This document shows positions 10,870 to 23,500 of a stretch of DNA of 64,000 bases, one piece after another. The position numbers were made by a program, and so were the translations under genes. Numbering within the stretch: the first letter of the stretch is position 1; the number at the start of each line of letters is the position of its first letter. The notes beneath the pieces were generated by a model, which did not search any database, was not told where the DNA came from, and was given only the letters and a program-made list of their open reading frames with translations. The DNA is from Spongilla lacustris (lineage: Eukaryota > Porifera > Demospongiae > Spongillida > Spongillidae): contig OX442419.1 in NCBI GenBank assembly GCA_949361645.1, forward strand, positions 8,545,377-8,609,376, given 5' to 3'.

Positions 10870-13800
10870 CCTTTTCACGTGTTTATGGCGGCGAAAAAAG
10901 GATCATCAACTTCTACGGCTAATGCTTGATGAAATTGAAGATGAAGTGTACCTTCTAAGGCAGAGAGTGAGATTGCTTGAAGGGGCGCCGGGTTCAGGAA
11001 CTAGAGAAAGAGTTCGAAAAGTCAAAGCAGCAAATGCCAGCGAGTAGTAAGATAACGTGATACATGTAGGCCTATAGGAAGGACATGCATGTATTCGGTT
11101 TTTCAGAGGATTCTTCACCTCCGGCCGATTCGCTGAGGAAAACAATACCTCTTGTACGATTATATTATATACAGCCTGCATCAACAGAGTTTTGCAAGAC
11201 GTTCTCAAAGCAGTCCTTCAGTCCAAAATTCCAGAAAAGCCTGACTGATTCTGTTCAAGAGATTCTTGGATTGCATGGCGATCCCGCTGCTTCAAACAAG
11301 CAGAAGAGAGTTAAGGTAACACTATTACTATGATACAACAATCCATTATTCGGATCGCTATAGGATTATTACACCGTCGAAGGTCAACTATCTTGACTAA
11401 TGGAAGTCCTGCTCTAAAGCAGAAGCGACGCCTCTCTCTTAAGTGCAGCGGATTAACTGATGTAAGTTATACGCTATTGTATACGGTATATCGCCGGCAT
11501 GCATATGACTTGTTGCGCTGATCACAACAGTGATGATGAGCAGTTTATGTGCAAGAGAAGACAAATTTTGATTTTAGGACGGGCCAGAGCTTCTTGAAAT
11601 ATGCGAAAATGGCAGGACAGCACAGAAGAACAGAACTTTTTAAATGCGGAGTTCTCTACAGAATATATCTGACTCTTAGATATTTGTTGCATCTGTTGAT
11701 TTGCTAGCTGTAACCCCTAGCTGGAATCAATTAAAAGTATTTCATAGATGAATCTTGACATTTCATAATTGATTCTATACAATACAATCAATTAGAGAAT
11801 CAAAACTAGATAAAAGATCAGATTTTGTGATTAATTTTATCACAGAAATCCGTTTAAAAAAATCCCAAATGACTCTCCCTCTAGATTTTTAAATTGATTT
11901 TTTCTTTTCAATCAATTATGATTCGCAGAGGATTTCTAATGCCCGATCAATTATGATGCGATTCGCTGGCTTTTTTTCCCTGTGTTTTCATGAGCATTTT
12001 CCACTGTGCAAAAAGTTAGTTATACAATAGTGTATATTTATGCGTATATTTGACTAGTGCGCAAAATATAACCTGTGTAGTATACTTAAAGTAGACGACG
12101 GCGTATATTCGAGAATCCGCAAGTGTCAAATACGTCACCGTTTATATAAGCACACCTTCAAAATATACAATAGTGTATTCTTAAGAGTATATTTGAATAT
12201 CCTCCAGTGAGTTATACCACAGAATTAATTCATGAGTAGCCCTGACCCACTTGAGGTAATCACATGTGTAGGCGCCTACATGCATCGAAGTCTGGGAAGG
12301 AGTGCTACTTTGCTTCTATGAATGCTGCTGGACGTCATAGGTTAGCTATATAGCTCGGAGTTATACCCGTAAATACGGCAGTAAATTTTGTGAGTGGTCG
12401 GCCGGCCATGGTGCATGGCTATGGCCTATGCCAAGTCCCCAGTTGAGTTTGGTCATGATCACATCGGATCCCAATAAATGCTACAATGGAAGCAGTTGAA
12501 CGCCTACACATGTAAACGCTTGGATATATTTGAGCGGTTTAAATATAGTGTGCTGTGCTGCCACTATATCTCCTGCTTTTTAAGTTCCTACCGACTACAC
12601 ATGCTTGGCCGGATTCGAAAATTACGCGTTGCCGGTTAATGTTTATGTAGGCCTGCATCTGCATAACTTCGCAAACATTCTTTTATTGATCCATTTGAGT
12701 TATATCTTTCAGCCCAGCTTGTGCATGGCCATTGTGGCTGCCATGCTGCACGCCCTCTGATTCGTACAAGCTACCGCGCGCACAGGAGCTACACATATGT
12801 TACGTCAAGCAAATGTCAATGGAATATGAAGTGTTTACAGCCAATTTATTACATGTAAGGTGCTGTAATTCTGTTACACATTATTATGCAAAATGTTGTA
12901 TGTTGCTGACCTTGTCAGTGTTGTCATATACATGTCAGGGAATAATCTGACCGGTATCGCATCGCATTTTGCGAAGCAGTTTTTATAAGCTGCGAAACAA
13001 CTTCAAGGCATTCTCGCAGAAAACTGCGATGCAATCTATCTGCGTTTGCAGACATGTGCTCAGTTAAGTGCTACGCGCGCGAAGAGAGTGTATTTACGGT
13101 ACAAAAGAATGCCAATCAGAAAGGTGTCTGTACAAAACGCTACTCGCGCAACGTTTCATCAGTGCGATTGTATATACACACTCAGCAAATCCTACGATTA
13201 AAAAGATTGCGTACGCGTACGCAGCCTTCGGGAAAGGGGTCGAATTTTATTGTCCTATGTACAGCAAAATAACTTATTACGTAATCAAAGTTTACGTACA
13301 TGTATATGCCAAACATTTTTTGAAGAGATTAGCAGCACAAATGGGTAAAGCCCTACTCTCATGCGGTAGGGCACGTCTAGCCTTTGCTATCATAAGGGCA
13401 TCCAGTTTGTGTTTGAGGTGAAGTGGACCCAAATCCCAATTGGGTTCACTCTAGGTTGATCATGTGTTCAGGAAGAGTTTATCATAGCTATGTTTTTCAA
13501 TGCCGTCTGTTTTATATTTATATTACATGCATGTATATTTAATACATGTATAGATTAGAATTTACAATTATTAAAACCTTTAAATATAATGGTGGCCTCG
13601 TTTTGGGGAGGGGGCGGGCATGTGCGTGGGATAGCTCTGCTTTGTGTTCAAATCTGATGAGTTATCACACATTTCGGAGGCAAAAATTGCTATGTACATG
13701 TAACTGAACCGAGTTGCTAATCAACTTGGATTTTGCGTAGCCTAAAAAGTAAATTATTTCCTGCATGTATTTGGAGTGACTGCATTTTGCATTGTGTGCA

Positions 13801-14030
13801 TGTTGTGCATGGGTCCTATAGTATTTTATCCATGGCATTAGTAGCCTGATACCAGTGGCCAACAACTATACAAGAACCAAAACTTTACATCAGAGAAGTG
13901 GTTAGGCAGTTTTACATACCATAGGTAGGAGGCAGCCATTGAAATTTAATACACATGTAATAACCCGTGTTGAGCGCTCGAACCTCACCAGGGCTCTTCG
14001 CTGTGCATGATATCATCATACTTGTTTAAA
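10870..14030. other. Mostly gene-free stretch
   Basis: Short frames around 10925-11047 (a charged, coiled-coil-like 39-residue stretch) and 11085-11320 could be exons, but no start, splice chain or domain supports them. At 12019-12240 is an AT-rich repeat with GTTATACAATAGTGTAT and GCGTATATTTGA, related to the DNA flanking the 5.4-kb transposon at 30703-30747. Confidence 0.4.
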
Positions 14031-14038
14031 AGTGCTCA

Positions 14039-14160
14039 GTGGTGGATCCATGCAGTGAGGGTTCGCTTTTTGTTGCAAATGGTAGAATCAGTATTAGTGG
14101 TGAATTCATGCAGTGAGGGTTCCCTATTTGTTGCAAATGGTAGAATTAGTATTAATCAAG
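14039..14160. repeat. Two tandem copies of a ~59-bp unit
   Basis: GTGGATCCATGCAGTGAGGGTTC and the following TTTGTTGCAAATGGTAGAAT occur twice with slight divergence. Confidence 0.7.
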
Positions 14161-14408
14161 TAAGCCTCATGCAGATCAAAACAAAGAAGCTTCTTATTTT
14201 AGTGTGCTTGCAGCAATAACATGTCATGAGTACCTAATAAATTCCTCCCCCTCCCCCCACAGAAATTGTTTTTCTTAGATCCATCTGAATGATATGGGAT
14301 GGATTCCACATTCTATTTATTGTAAGAGCTTTCTACTGGAGACCCACTGCATACCCAGTTCAACTGTCCTCTTTACATGCTATCTTTGACCATGCATCTT
14401 CTTCATAC

Positions 14409-14620
14409 ATGTAAGGGTATGTTAGGATGGATGTAAAGGTGTATTAGCATGGACTGTGGATGTAAGGGAGTGTTAGGATGGACTGTGGATGTAAGGGTGT
14501 GTTAGGATGGACTGTGGATGTAAGGGTGTGTTAGGATGGACTGCATGTGCACAGTCCATCCTAGCACACCAAATACATGGATGTAAGGGTGTGTTAAGAT
14601 AGGTTGTGGATGTAGGTACG
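14409..14620. repeat. Minisatellite, ~29-31-bp unit
   Basis: GGATGTAAGGGTGTGTTAG plus GATGGACTGT is repeated about five to six times, with one inverted fragment (CAGTCCATCCTAGCACACC) at about 14557. Confidence 0.8.
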
Positions 14621-14629
14621 TGTGTATCA

Positions 14630-15940
14630 CTGTGCTGTGTCCACTGTTCATATTGTTTTGCAGTTTAAATATGGTGAACTCATAACTGATAAATACATTG
14701 ACACAACTGAGTAATGCCACACCCTTTATTGCAAGAGGATTTGAAACACTATTGGAGAACCACTGTGTAACCTGTTCTACTATAATCTAGGACCATCTTC
14801 AGATCTTCATACAAATCAGGAATATTCACATGGTCTATGAATGTGGAGAAGGCTGTAAATTTTTTAAAGCAAACAATTATCATTCTATTGAGAGAAAGGA
14901 TACAATTGAAGTCAAAACATTTTTTTACCATGTATGACTTGATTCAAGATTTGTATTGTATAGAAATTTGTAATTCGTTTTGCTTTTCATTATTTTTTGT
15001 CCACATTGCTTTAGAGAAGGGTTGGTCTGGATAATGGGCAAATTAAAGTTGCGTTATTGGTTACCGTAGGCCTATTTAAATAGACTGGTCGAAACAGGAA
15101 CTGCTACGGTATTGCATCGACACCGATTTTAGCATACTTCTATAGACTGTACCTACGGCATTCTTATGCGAATTGCAGCATTCGCCCTCCATCGCGATTG
15201 GACCCCTGTACAGTAGACCTCTATTGGACCCAATTAGAAATGTGGTTAACTAACCGCGTGCATGTGATTTGTAGATTCTTAGCGGGCTATTTCATCAATT
15301 TTCATGGTCATGTTGCTTTTGGTATGAACAGAAAGGACTGTAAGATTCGCGGTGAGATCAGGGTTTTGATCGTTCGTCTGATCAAGTGGTAATAGTTCGT
15401 CTTTCCAGAGTTTACAAGTTATGAAATCACCTTTCACTATTTGCACTAGTGTCCCAAGTGTTTCCGTTCAACAACCGAAATGATAGAACATCTACAACAT
15501 GCACAGCGGTTCACTTGCATGATTCCGGGCTCGCCTCTGCACGTTCTGGCGCACGGATCCAATTGGATCCGATGTTAGCCGGTTGTACGATGACAGTACA
15601 CGTGTGCGGACCGATAGGAAACGGCCGTGGAAGCGAGGCTCGTTTGGTCGCACGTTTTCACACGCTGATAATTCGTCTGCCTACCCCGTACGAGTTGTTC
15701 GGATCGTCTAACAACACAGTACGACTGTCAACCTGGCCCCGTACGGTCTGTTTGGATCGTTTACCTGGCCCCGTTTTGATCGTCTACCTACTCTGTACGA
15801 GCTTTCAACCCACCCCGTACGTATCTATGGTAGAACATGCAGCCTGCCGATCGACGCCATACATTTTGACACCGCGCCTCGCTCGCAAATAAACTTGGCC
15901 ACACTTTTAAGTTTCTGTGAATCTCAAATTAGAAAAATAC
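14630..15940. other. No supported gene
   Basis: Open frames here, including a 147-codon frame at 15449-15892, have no recognisable domain. Part of the latter is a repetitive CGTACG..GATCGT composition. Confidence 0.4.
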
Positions 15941-15942
15941 AC

Positions 15943-16156
<214 letters not shown>

Positions 16157-16159
16157 TTT

Positions 16160-16950
16160 CTCTTCCGTTTAGTGCGTCAATTGCCTCTCCATTTATATAG
16201 GCCTGTTTCTGTCCGCGCGTCTTCTGTTTCTGATAATGCAATACACGATCTGAGATTGTTGCCAATAAGATAAAACCTTACCTCCTCACTTTTCTCGGGT
16301 AGGGATGCTGCCTTGTGCAAACAACTTGCTTGCACCCTTGAATTGCCTTGAATTCCCAGGATCCCTGTGTGCATGTACAATAACAAATAAACTATATGTA
16401 CATTACCTCGAATAACGTAACTGTGCTGCATATACGACCTTCGCTGCTACAGCCTTCTGCCTTATAAAGTACTGAACAGCCACAAGTAGCTTCTCCGATG
16501 GTATAAATTGTAACGGAACTGCATCAAGAACTGTGTGAGTGTGCATGAGACGGGGTAAAAAAAACAAACCTTACCTATGTCAGTTATAGGTATATAGTTC
16601 AGGGCCTAGTTCGTTCAAAACACGCAGCATTAGTCTTTCATGGTGACCTTACAGAATCGAGATCGCAGTAAGATTGAATAATCCACCGTTACTTACTGAG
16701 TTGCTGTCTCTTGCACGCAGCGCGAACACTGGCCATTGCGGTAATTGAAAGGACGCGCGTACGTCTATATCATAAATGGGTAGGTAAATAATCATCCTAC
16801 CATTTGCGAGGCCAGTCTGAGTGAGTCAAGTCACGTTGCTATATACCGGATGCAAAATTGCAGAACTGTTTAAACGCCCAGGGCATATTGTGCGGGTAAT
16901 TAGACACGTGACCAGATGGTCATAAATGTAAAACATATACATAAACTTTG
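16160..16950. other. No supported gene
   Basis: Between the CA repeat and the tandem array I see no coding or RNA feature. Confidence 0.4.
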
Positions 16951-16959
16951 TATAGACAA

Positions 16960-18065
16960 TTATTCGCTTGATCAAATTAGAGTCCTTCCAGGGAAGGAAG
17001 AGATGGCACCTCTCACACGCAGTATGGGGGAGCACGTATTGGAGAACACTGCGTAGAGAGATGTTTGGATGTTTGTACTCCAAGCACACATCAGTCATCC
17101 ATTACCTTGACTTCAATACAAGACAATGCTTTCTCATGAGGATGAGAAACAGAGTGTTAGGAGAGTGTGTAAGAATGTCTCAGTACGTACCTTGTCGCTA
17201 TCATTCGCTTGTTCAAATTAGAGTCCTTCCAGGGAAGGAAGAGATGGCACCTCTCACACGCAGTACGGGGGTACACTTATTGGAGAACACTGCGTAGAGA
17301 GATGTTTGGATGTGTGTACTCCAAGCACACATTAGTCATCCATTACCTTGCCTTCAATACAAGGCAATGCTTTCTCATGAGGATGAGAAACATTGTGTAA
17401 GGAGAGTGTGTAAGAATGTCTCAGTACGTACCTTCCAATCATTGACTTGATCAAATTAGAGTCCTTCCAGGGAAGGAAGAGATGGCACCTCTCACACGCA
17501 GTATGGGGGAGCACGTATTGGAGAACACTGCGTAGAGAGATGTTTGGATGTTTGTACTCCAAGCACACATCAGTCATCAATTACCTTGACTTCAATACAA
17601 GGCAATGCTTTCTCATGAGGATGAGAAACATTGTGTAAGGAGAGTGTGTAAGAATGTCTCAGTACGTACCTTCCAATCATTCACTTGATCAAATTAGAGT
17701 CCTTCCAGGGAAGGAAGAGATGGCACCTCTCACACGCAGTATGGGGGAGCACGTATTGGAGAACACTGCGTAGAGAGATGTTTGGATGTTTGTACTCCAA
17801 GCACACATCAGTCATCCATTACCTTGACTTCAATGCTTTCTCATGAGAATAAGAAACAGAGTTGTAAGGAGAGTGAATAAAAATGTCTCAGTACGTACCT
17901 TGTTACAATCATTTCAGTCCTTCCAGGGAAGGAAGAGATGGCACCTCTCACAGGCAGGGCTACGTGGATGGATGGTGAGCACTTATTGGAGAACACTGCG
18001 TAGAGAGAAGTTTGGATGATTGTACTCCAAGCACACATCAGCCAACCATTACCTTGCCTTCAATC
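16960..18065. repeat. Tandem array, five copies of a ~238-bp unit
   Basis: The landmark AGTCCTTCCAGGGAAGGAAG occurs at 16981, 17222, 17460, 17698 and 17916, so the spacing is 241, 238, 238 and 218 bp. Copies 1-4 are very similar; the last is more diverged and shortened. All share GCACCTCTCACACGCAG, GGAGAACACTGCGTAGAGAG and TCTCAGTACGTACC. Short open frames recur in each unit on both strands but have no domain, so a satellite is likelier than repeated exons. Confidence 0.9.
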
Positions 18066-18069
18066 ATGT

Positions 18070-18843
18070 TTTCTGTTTCAAATCCTACACGCAGACACTC
18101 AAACGATGACGCGCAGTAAAGATGTGCTGACGGAATCAGATGTCTTGGAATAACCTGACCAGGCTGTGACAAAAAAAAGACGCTGGCACCTCCTAGAGGT
18201 TTTCTGCAAAAACTGGTGGCTGGTACGGGCCCGTGCTGATGTACTAGTAATCCGTCTTACATCGGCGTGAGAGTACAGATCTGTCACGCCCACTGCCGAT
18301 CTTACGGTGAGCCTCGGCCCGACTTTGGTGCTAAAGCCTATGGGACTGACTACGTCAGTACTCTAACTTTTCAATTTATCTGACGTCCGATGTGCTGTCT
18401 ACATGTAACAGAAGTGATTGAGTACGATATATGTACATATACGAGGCCATACCATTGTTGGTACATGTAATATCAACTCCTTCAACTTCAGGACTAGTGA
18501 TCGCACAGCCATGGTTAGCAAGTTGGTGCTCGAAGTAGGTGGATTTGCACACAAACTCTACACAGTGATCACAATATTAAAAGTCTTTAATTTGCCGCTA
18601 ATTATTATGACTCAAGAAAAATAATTTCATTGCGTGTATTTAGTGTCTTTGCAGACGGTTTGATCGTACGGCCCACGCTCCAAATATCTACCGTACGGTC
18701 CAAGGAAACAATGACTGCCTACCCACGTTTCGCTGTTTGCACGTCGGGTGTATTGACGGCGGGAATTAATCGTCACACGTATTTGGACGGCTGAACCGCT
18801 GTGATGTAGGTAAGCATATCACTTACCCGATAATGTATCTGTT
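18070..18843. other. Unique flank upstream of the BEL element
   Basis: No gene recognised. Bases 18839-18843 (CTGTT) are the left target duplication of the retrotransposon. Confidence 0.5.
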
Positions 18844-19009
18844 TGTCGGATATTAGTCCTAAGATTATTCATATGCTAATAATTGTATTCGTGCACGTGA
18901 GTATTATTATTGAGTTGGCGTTTGAGAACGGTCGATTGCGTGGCGGAAAGAACGCTTAGAATCTACTAGAATCGCTCGTGGTATAGTCCCGAATAAGAAA
19001 TATTCTACA
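18844..19009 (+). repeat. 5' LTR of the BEL element
   Basis: 166 bp, TG..CA ends. It matches the 3' LTR except at two sites (T/C in AATTGYATTCG and T/G in GGTCGAKTGCG). Confidence 0.97.
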
Positions 19010-19025
19010 TGGTCCTTCGAGCCGG
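19010..19025 (+). promoter_or_regulatory. Primer-binding site, tRNA-Tyr type
   Basis: TGGTCCTTCGAGCCGG immediately follows the LTR. It is complementary to the CCA-ended 3' acceptor sequence of metazoan tRNA-Tyr as I recall it (..CCGGCTCGAAGGA-CCA), over 16 nt. This is where minus-strand DNA synthesis would start. Confidence 0.75.
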
Positions 19026-19052
19026 GAATAAATTGAGACACGAGCACTGAAA

Positions 19053-21650
19053 ATGGCAGATTCGGAACTGGTGGTAAAGAAGAAGAGAATCCGCGCGGGA
19101 CATAAGGGGTCTCTCAAACGCATCCTCACGGAGGTGAAGGAGATGTTGGCGTCACCGAGAGAGCACTCCGCGAAACTTGGCCAACAGCTACAGACGCTGA
19201 AGGAAAAGAGAGAGACTGTATCCAAGCTGGACGCAGAGATCATGGACGGACTGAAGGAGGAGGAAGAAATAATTGACGAGATAATGCAAGCCGATGCATA
19301 CTGTGAGGGGATTGATATGGCAATCCTAGATATTCAAGACGCCTTGTCAGGACTTGACATCGCGAGGAAGGCAGTCTTGCAGCCTGCTGACAAAGAGACA
19401 CGTGTGCATCAGCAACAACGTGATGCAGTCGGGCATAATGTTCCCTCTGTACCAGAGGCTTCAACAACAGATCCTGTTCCTCCTACGAACTCCACATAGA
19501 GTGCAGAAGCGACAACACCTGCTTCAGATCCTCAGACTCAGGCTAGTGTGCCATCAAGAGCAATTGGACGAGTAAAACTCCCGAAGTTATCACTGAGAAA
19601 GTTCAACGGCGATCTGACATCGTGGACGCCTTTCTGGGAATCCTTCAAATCCTCCATTCATGAGAACGATGAAATTACATCGATTGACAAGTTCAATTAC
19701 CTGAACTCCTTGCTGGAAGGTTCTGCTGCAGCAGCAATAGCTGGCCTCACGCTTAGTGAAGCGAACTATAATGAAGCTGTGACCATACTGACCAAACGGT
19801 TTGGCAATCGTCAGCAAATCGTCGCTAAACATATGGATGCACTGATGGGTCTGGAGGCTGTAACGTCAAACCACAACCTAAAGGGGCTGCGGCGGTTGTA
19901 CGACTTGGTGGAAACACATACAAGGAGCCTGCGTTCACTTGGAATTCCGTCAACTTCATACGGGAGTCTACTGTCGTCGGTTGTCATGAATAAACTTCCC
20001 CAAGAAATTCGCGTGTCAATCAGTAAGGAGGTTACAGGTGAAGATCTGGATCTAGACGCGATCATGAAGGTTGTGGAGAAGGAGATAAGTGCGAGGGAAC
20101 GAGCAACTGCAACTGTGACTGTGACATCACCTGTAAGGAAGCAGCCCAGAGAAGGCTCAGTGACTGCATCGGCATTGCTGTCCAACAACTCTTCTATTGC
20201 TTGCTCATTTTGCAGTCAACCTCATCCATCTTCTGATTGTGGAAGTGTGACAGACGTTGGAGAGAGGAAGCGGATATTAGTTAAGGCTGGAAGGTGTTAC
20301 AATTGCTTGAAGAAGGGCCACATAGGAAGGGATTGTCGGTCGCCAAGCAAGTGTTCAAACTGTGGAGGAAGACACCATTTGAGCATCTGTTCCAGACCTA
20401 AAACCAATGGACCACAAGACGCAACCCGAGCAAGTCGACAGACAGTTCAGAATGCTGCCCCTACTGGCCAAATACGAGCCAACAATGAACCAACTGGATC
20501 CAACGGGCGACCGTCAGCTGTTGTCTCCATGTACGTCAGCACGAAGACACCAGTACTGTTACAGACTGCGTGCGTTAGGGTCAAGGCTTCTGACAAACCA
20601 ACCCCTGTGATTCAAACTAGGGTCTTGCTGGATAGCGGAAGCCAAAGGTCTTACATCTCGAGCAAGTTATGCAATCAGCTACGACTTAAGGAGAATAGCA
20701 AGGAAACCTTACTAGTGAAAACATTTGCTGCTGATGAAGGGAAGGTTCAGGTATGCAGTTTAGTCGACCTCAGCGTGATGACAAGAGGTGGACTAGACAT
20801 GTGTTTATCTCTGCTATCGATTCCAACTATCTGCGAGCCACTAACAGGACAGCCTATCAATTATGCTACCAGCCGATTCCAGTATTTGTCTGGACTAGAC
20901 CTTGCTGACTCGAGTGATGGGAAGGACTGCCTGGAAGTGGGTGTCCTAATAGGAGTGGACCAATACTGGAAGATTGTCACAGGGAAGGTCGTGAAGGGCA
21001 TAGCTGGTCCTACTGCAATCGAAACAGTATTTGGATGGGTCTTATCTGGTCCTGTACTAGGTCTCACCCTTGAACCAACTGTGACTTGTTTGAGCACTTT
21101 TCACATGATGAAGGTGGATGCATCTGTTTGTTCGGCTCAGCAAGAAATTGCGAATCTAGAAAATCGACTACAAGCATTTTGGGACCTCGAGACACTGGGG
21201 ATTAAAGAATGCGAGACTTCTGTCTACGACAACTTCATGGAAAGCGTATCATTCAACAATGGTCGTTACTGTGTTCGACTTCCCTGGAAATCACCCCGTG
21301 TTTTGCTCCCAGACAACTTTGACCTAAGCCAAAAACGTCTATTCAATCTACTGAAGAGGCTTAGGCAAACACCACACATCTTGACACAATACGATGAGAT
21401 CATTCAAGAACAGATCAGACGAGGCATAGTAGAGGTAGTCGATCCCTCTGACATTGGATCAATGGGAATAACACATTATCTCCCTCATCATGCCGTGATT
21501 AAGGAAGACAAGCAGACAAGCAAATTGCGCATTGTTTACGATGCGTCCGCAAGGAGCAATGGCCGTCTCTCAATGATAGCCTATATGCAGAGCCTACCTT
21601 TGGGCAAAACATTATGGACATACTCCTGCGGTTCCGCATTCACCGGGTAG
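19053..21650 (+). pseudogene. BEL gag-protease-RT N-terminal frame, interrupted by TAG
   Basis: The frame starts at ATG 19053, meets TAG at 19497-19499 and continues open in the same frame to 21650. The first 148 residues are a charged, coiled-coil-like Gag start. After the stop come the Gag region typical of BEL (around 19560-20100), two CCHC-like zinc knuckles (CYNCLKKGHIGRDC, then CSNCGGRHHLSIC) near 20297-20395, and the aspartic protease active site LLDSGSQRSY near 20623. The start of the RT domain follows (RIVYDASARSNG near 21530). The TAG could be a nonsense mutation or a read-through signal; BEL elements normally use one uninterrupted frame, so mutation is likelier. The frame is lost by a 1-nt change near 21561-21565. 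Confidence 0.93.
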
Positions 21651-23500
21651 CTGTGATTGCTGATATAGAGAAGGCTTTCCTCATGGTATCTGTTTCTGAG
21701 GAAGATCGTGACGCCCTGAGGTTTCTATGGATCCACGACATCAACGCACAGCTTCCAAGATTGGTCATCATGCGCTTCACTCGGGTGGTATTTGGAGTGT
21801 CTGCCAGTCCCTTTCTGCTTAATGCGACGATAAGAAGGCACGTTGAGAAGTACAGAGATGAAGACCTCCTGTTCGTGGATAAATTCAATCGGTCTATCTA
21901 TGTGGATGACCTCATCTTTAGGGCTAAGACTGAAGGTGAAGCATTGGAACTGTTCACGAAAGCAAAACTATGCTTAGACAAGGCAGGATTTACGCTTCGA
22001 AAGTTCGTATCCAACTCTTTGACTCTTCAGACTTGTGTGTCACCTCAAGAACACCAGGCACAAGTACGCGACAGGGTGTCAGTAGCATGTGAGGATGAAT
22101 CTTACACAAAGAATACCTTGGGGGAAAGGCTGAATCATCCAGAATATATCAAGGTGCTTGGAGTGAAGTGGAAGCCAATGGACGATACACTCATATGTGA
22201 TCTCAGTAACCTCTACCAGGCTGCATCCGAGCTGAAACCCACAAAACGGAATGTCATTGGACTTTCGGCAAGAGTCTATGATCCACTGGGGTTTCTGTCA
22301 CCCTTGACAGTATGTTTCAAGCTGCTGTTTCAGGACATCTGTGTGGCCAAGCTGAACTGGGACGACGAGTTGGAAGGAGATCTGCTGAAGAGATGGAAGG
22401 GCTTGATACTGCAGATGAGAGAGCCTCTACTTCTACGCATACCAAGATGCTATTTCAATGGTATGGGTGAACCTCTGTCATGCAGTCTTGTTGGATTCTG
22501 CGATGCATCAGCTGGAGCCTACGCAGCGGTTGTGTATATGAACATAGTGTCGTCTGAGGGATGCATTACCAGGTTTGTTGCTTCAAAAACCCGAGTAGCT
22601 CCTCTTAGTGCGCAAACCATTCCAAGACTAGAACTGCTAGCTGCTCTCTTATTGGCCAGACTCCTCTCAAGTGTCACAAGTGCATTGGAACCAGAACAAC
22701 CATTGAGGGAACCACTGTGTTTTACAGACTCCAAGATCGCACTCTGTTGGATAAGGGGTTTTGATAAAGAATGGAAACAATTCGTGGAAAACCGAGTAAG
22801 GGAGATCCGTTCTCTAGTACCGGTTAAATGTTGGTATCACTGTGCAGGAAACGTCAATCCAGCTGATCTTCCATCAAGGGGAGCAGACCTTTCAGAGTTA
22901 GGTACATGTATACCTGAGTCATGGCTGACTCTACCTCCTGGACTCTGCGAACCTGAGCATGAAACCAGTGAAATTGATTCTTGCAGTTCAGAAGCGAGCG
23001 CAATGGAGCTGAAAATTGGGAGCAGACCAACATCACAGAACACACACAGTTTGATGGTACAAGAACTCTGTCAGTTTGACTCAGTCATTCGCTGTGAAGA
23101 CTTCAGCACCCTCAGGAGGCTCGTCAGAGTAACAGCCTATGTTCAGAAGTTCGTCGCCCTTCTAAGATCCAAGACCAGGGGTGTTTCACAACATGTGACG
23201 ACCACTCTGGTAGCGGGTGACTTGGCATGTGCAGAACGACTTTGGGTCAAACTGTCGCAGAAGCAGCTGCCGAAACACAGCAAGTTTGAAGCTTGGCAGC
23301 AGCAATTTGGGTTATACTGTGATACTGACGGCATCTGGAGATGTCATGGGAGACTGAGTAACGCACAGCTAACTGAATGCACGAAGCATCCAATCCTTCT
23401 GGACAAGAAGCATCATTTCACGTGGTTGGTGGTTCGAGATTGCCATTCTAGAGTGATGCACAATTGGAGTCAAGGAGACCTTCACAGAATTAAGATCTAG
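21570..23500 (+). pseudogene. BEL reverse transcriptase and RNase H frame
   Basis: After a frame change near 21561-21565 this frame carries the RT palm (ADIEKAFLMVSV near 21660, catalytic YVDDLIF near 21900). RNase H follows (GFCDASAGAYAAVVY near 22495, FTDSKIALCWI near 22725) with the BEL-typical NPADLPSRG near 22855. The start of the integrase zinc-binding region (H residues in DKKHHFTWLVVRDCHSRVMH) lies near 23400-23462. A second 1-nt change near 23461-23467 ends this frame before the integrase core. The catalytic residues visible are intact, so the lesions look recent. Confidence 0.95.

Noticed and set aside
10757..11333. Charged helical frame and adjoining frame as a possible gene
   Set aside because: No start codon, splice chain or domain ties the pieces together; the ATG at 10882 leads to a stop after 14 codons.
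15449..15892. 147-codon plus-strand frame
   Set aside because: No domain or splice support; much of it is a repetitive CGTACG/GATCGT composition that favours open frames.
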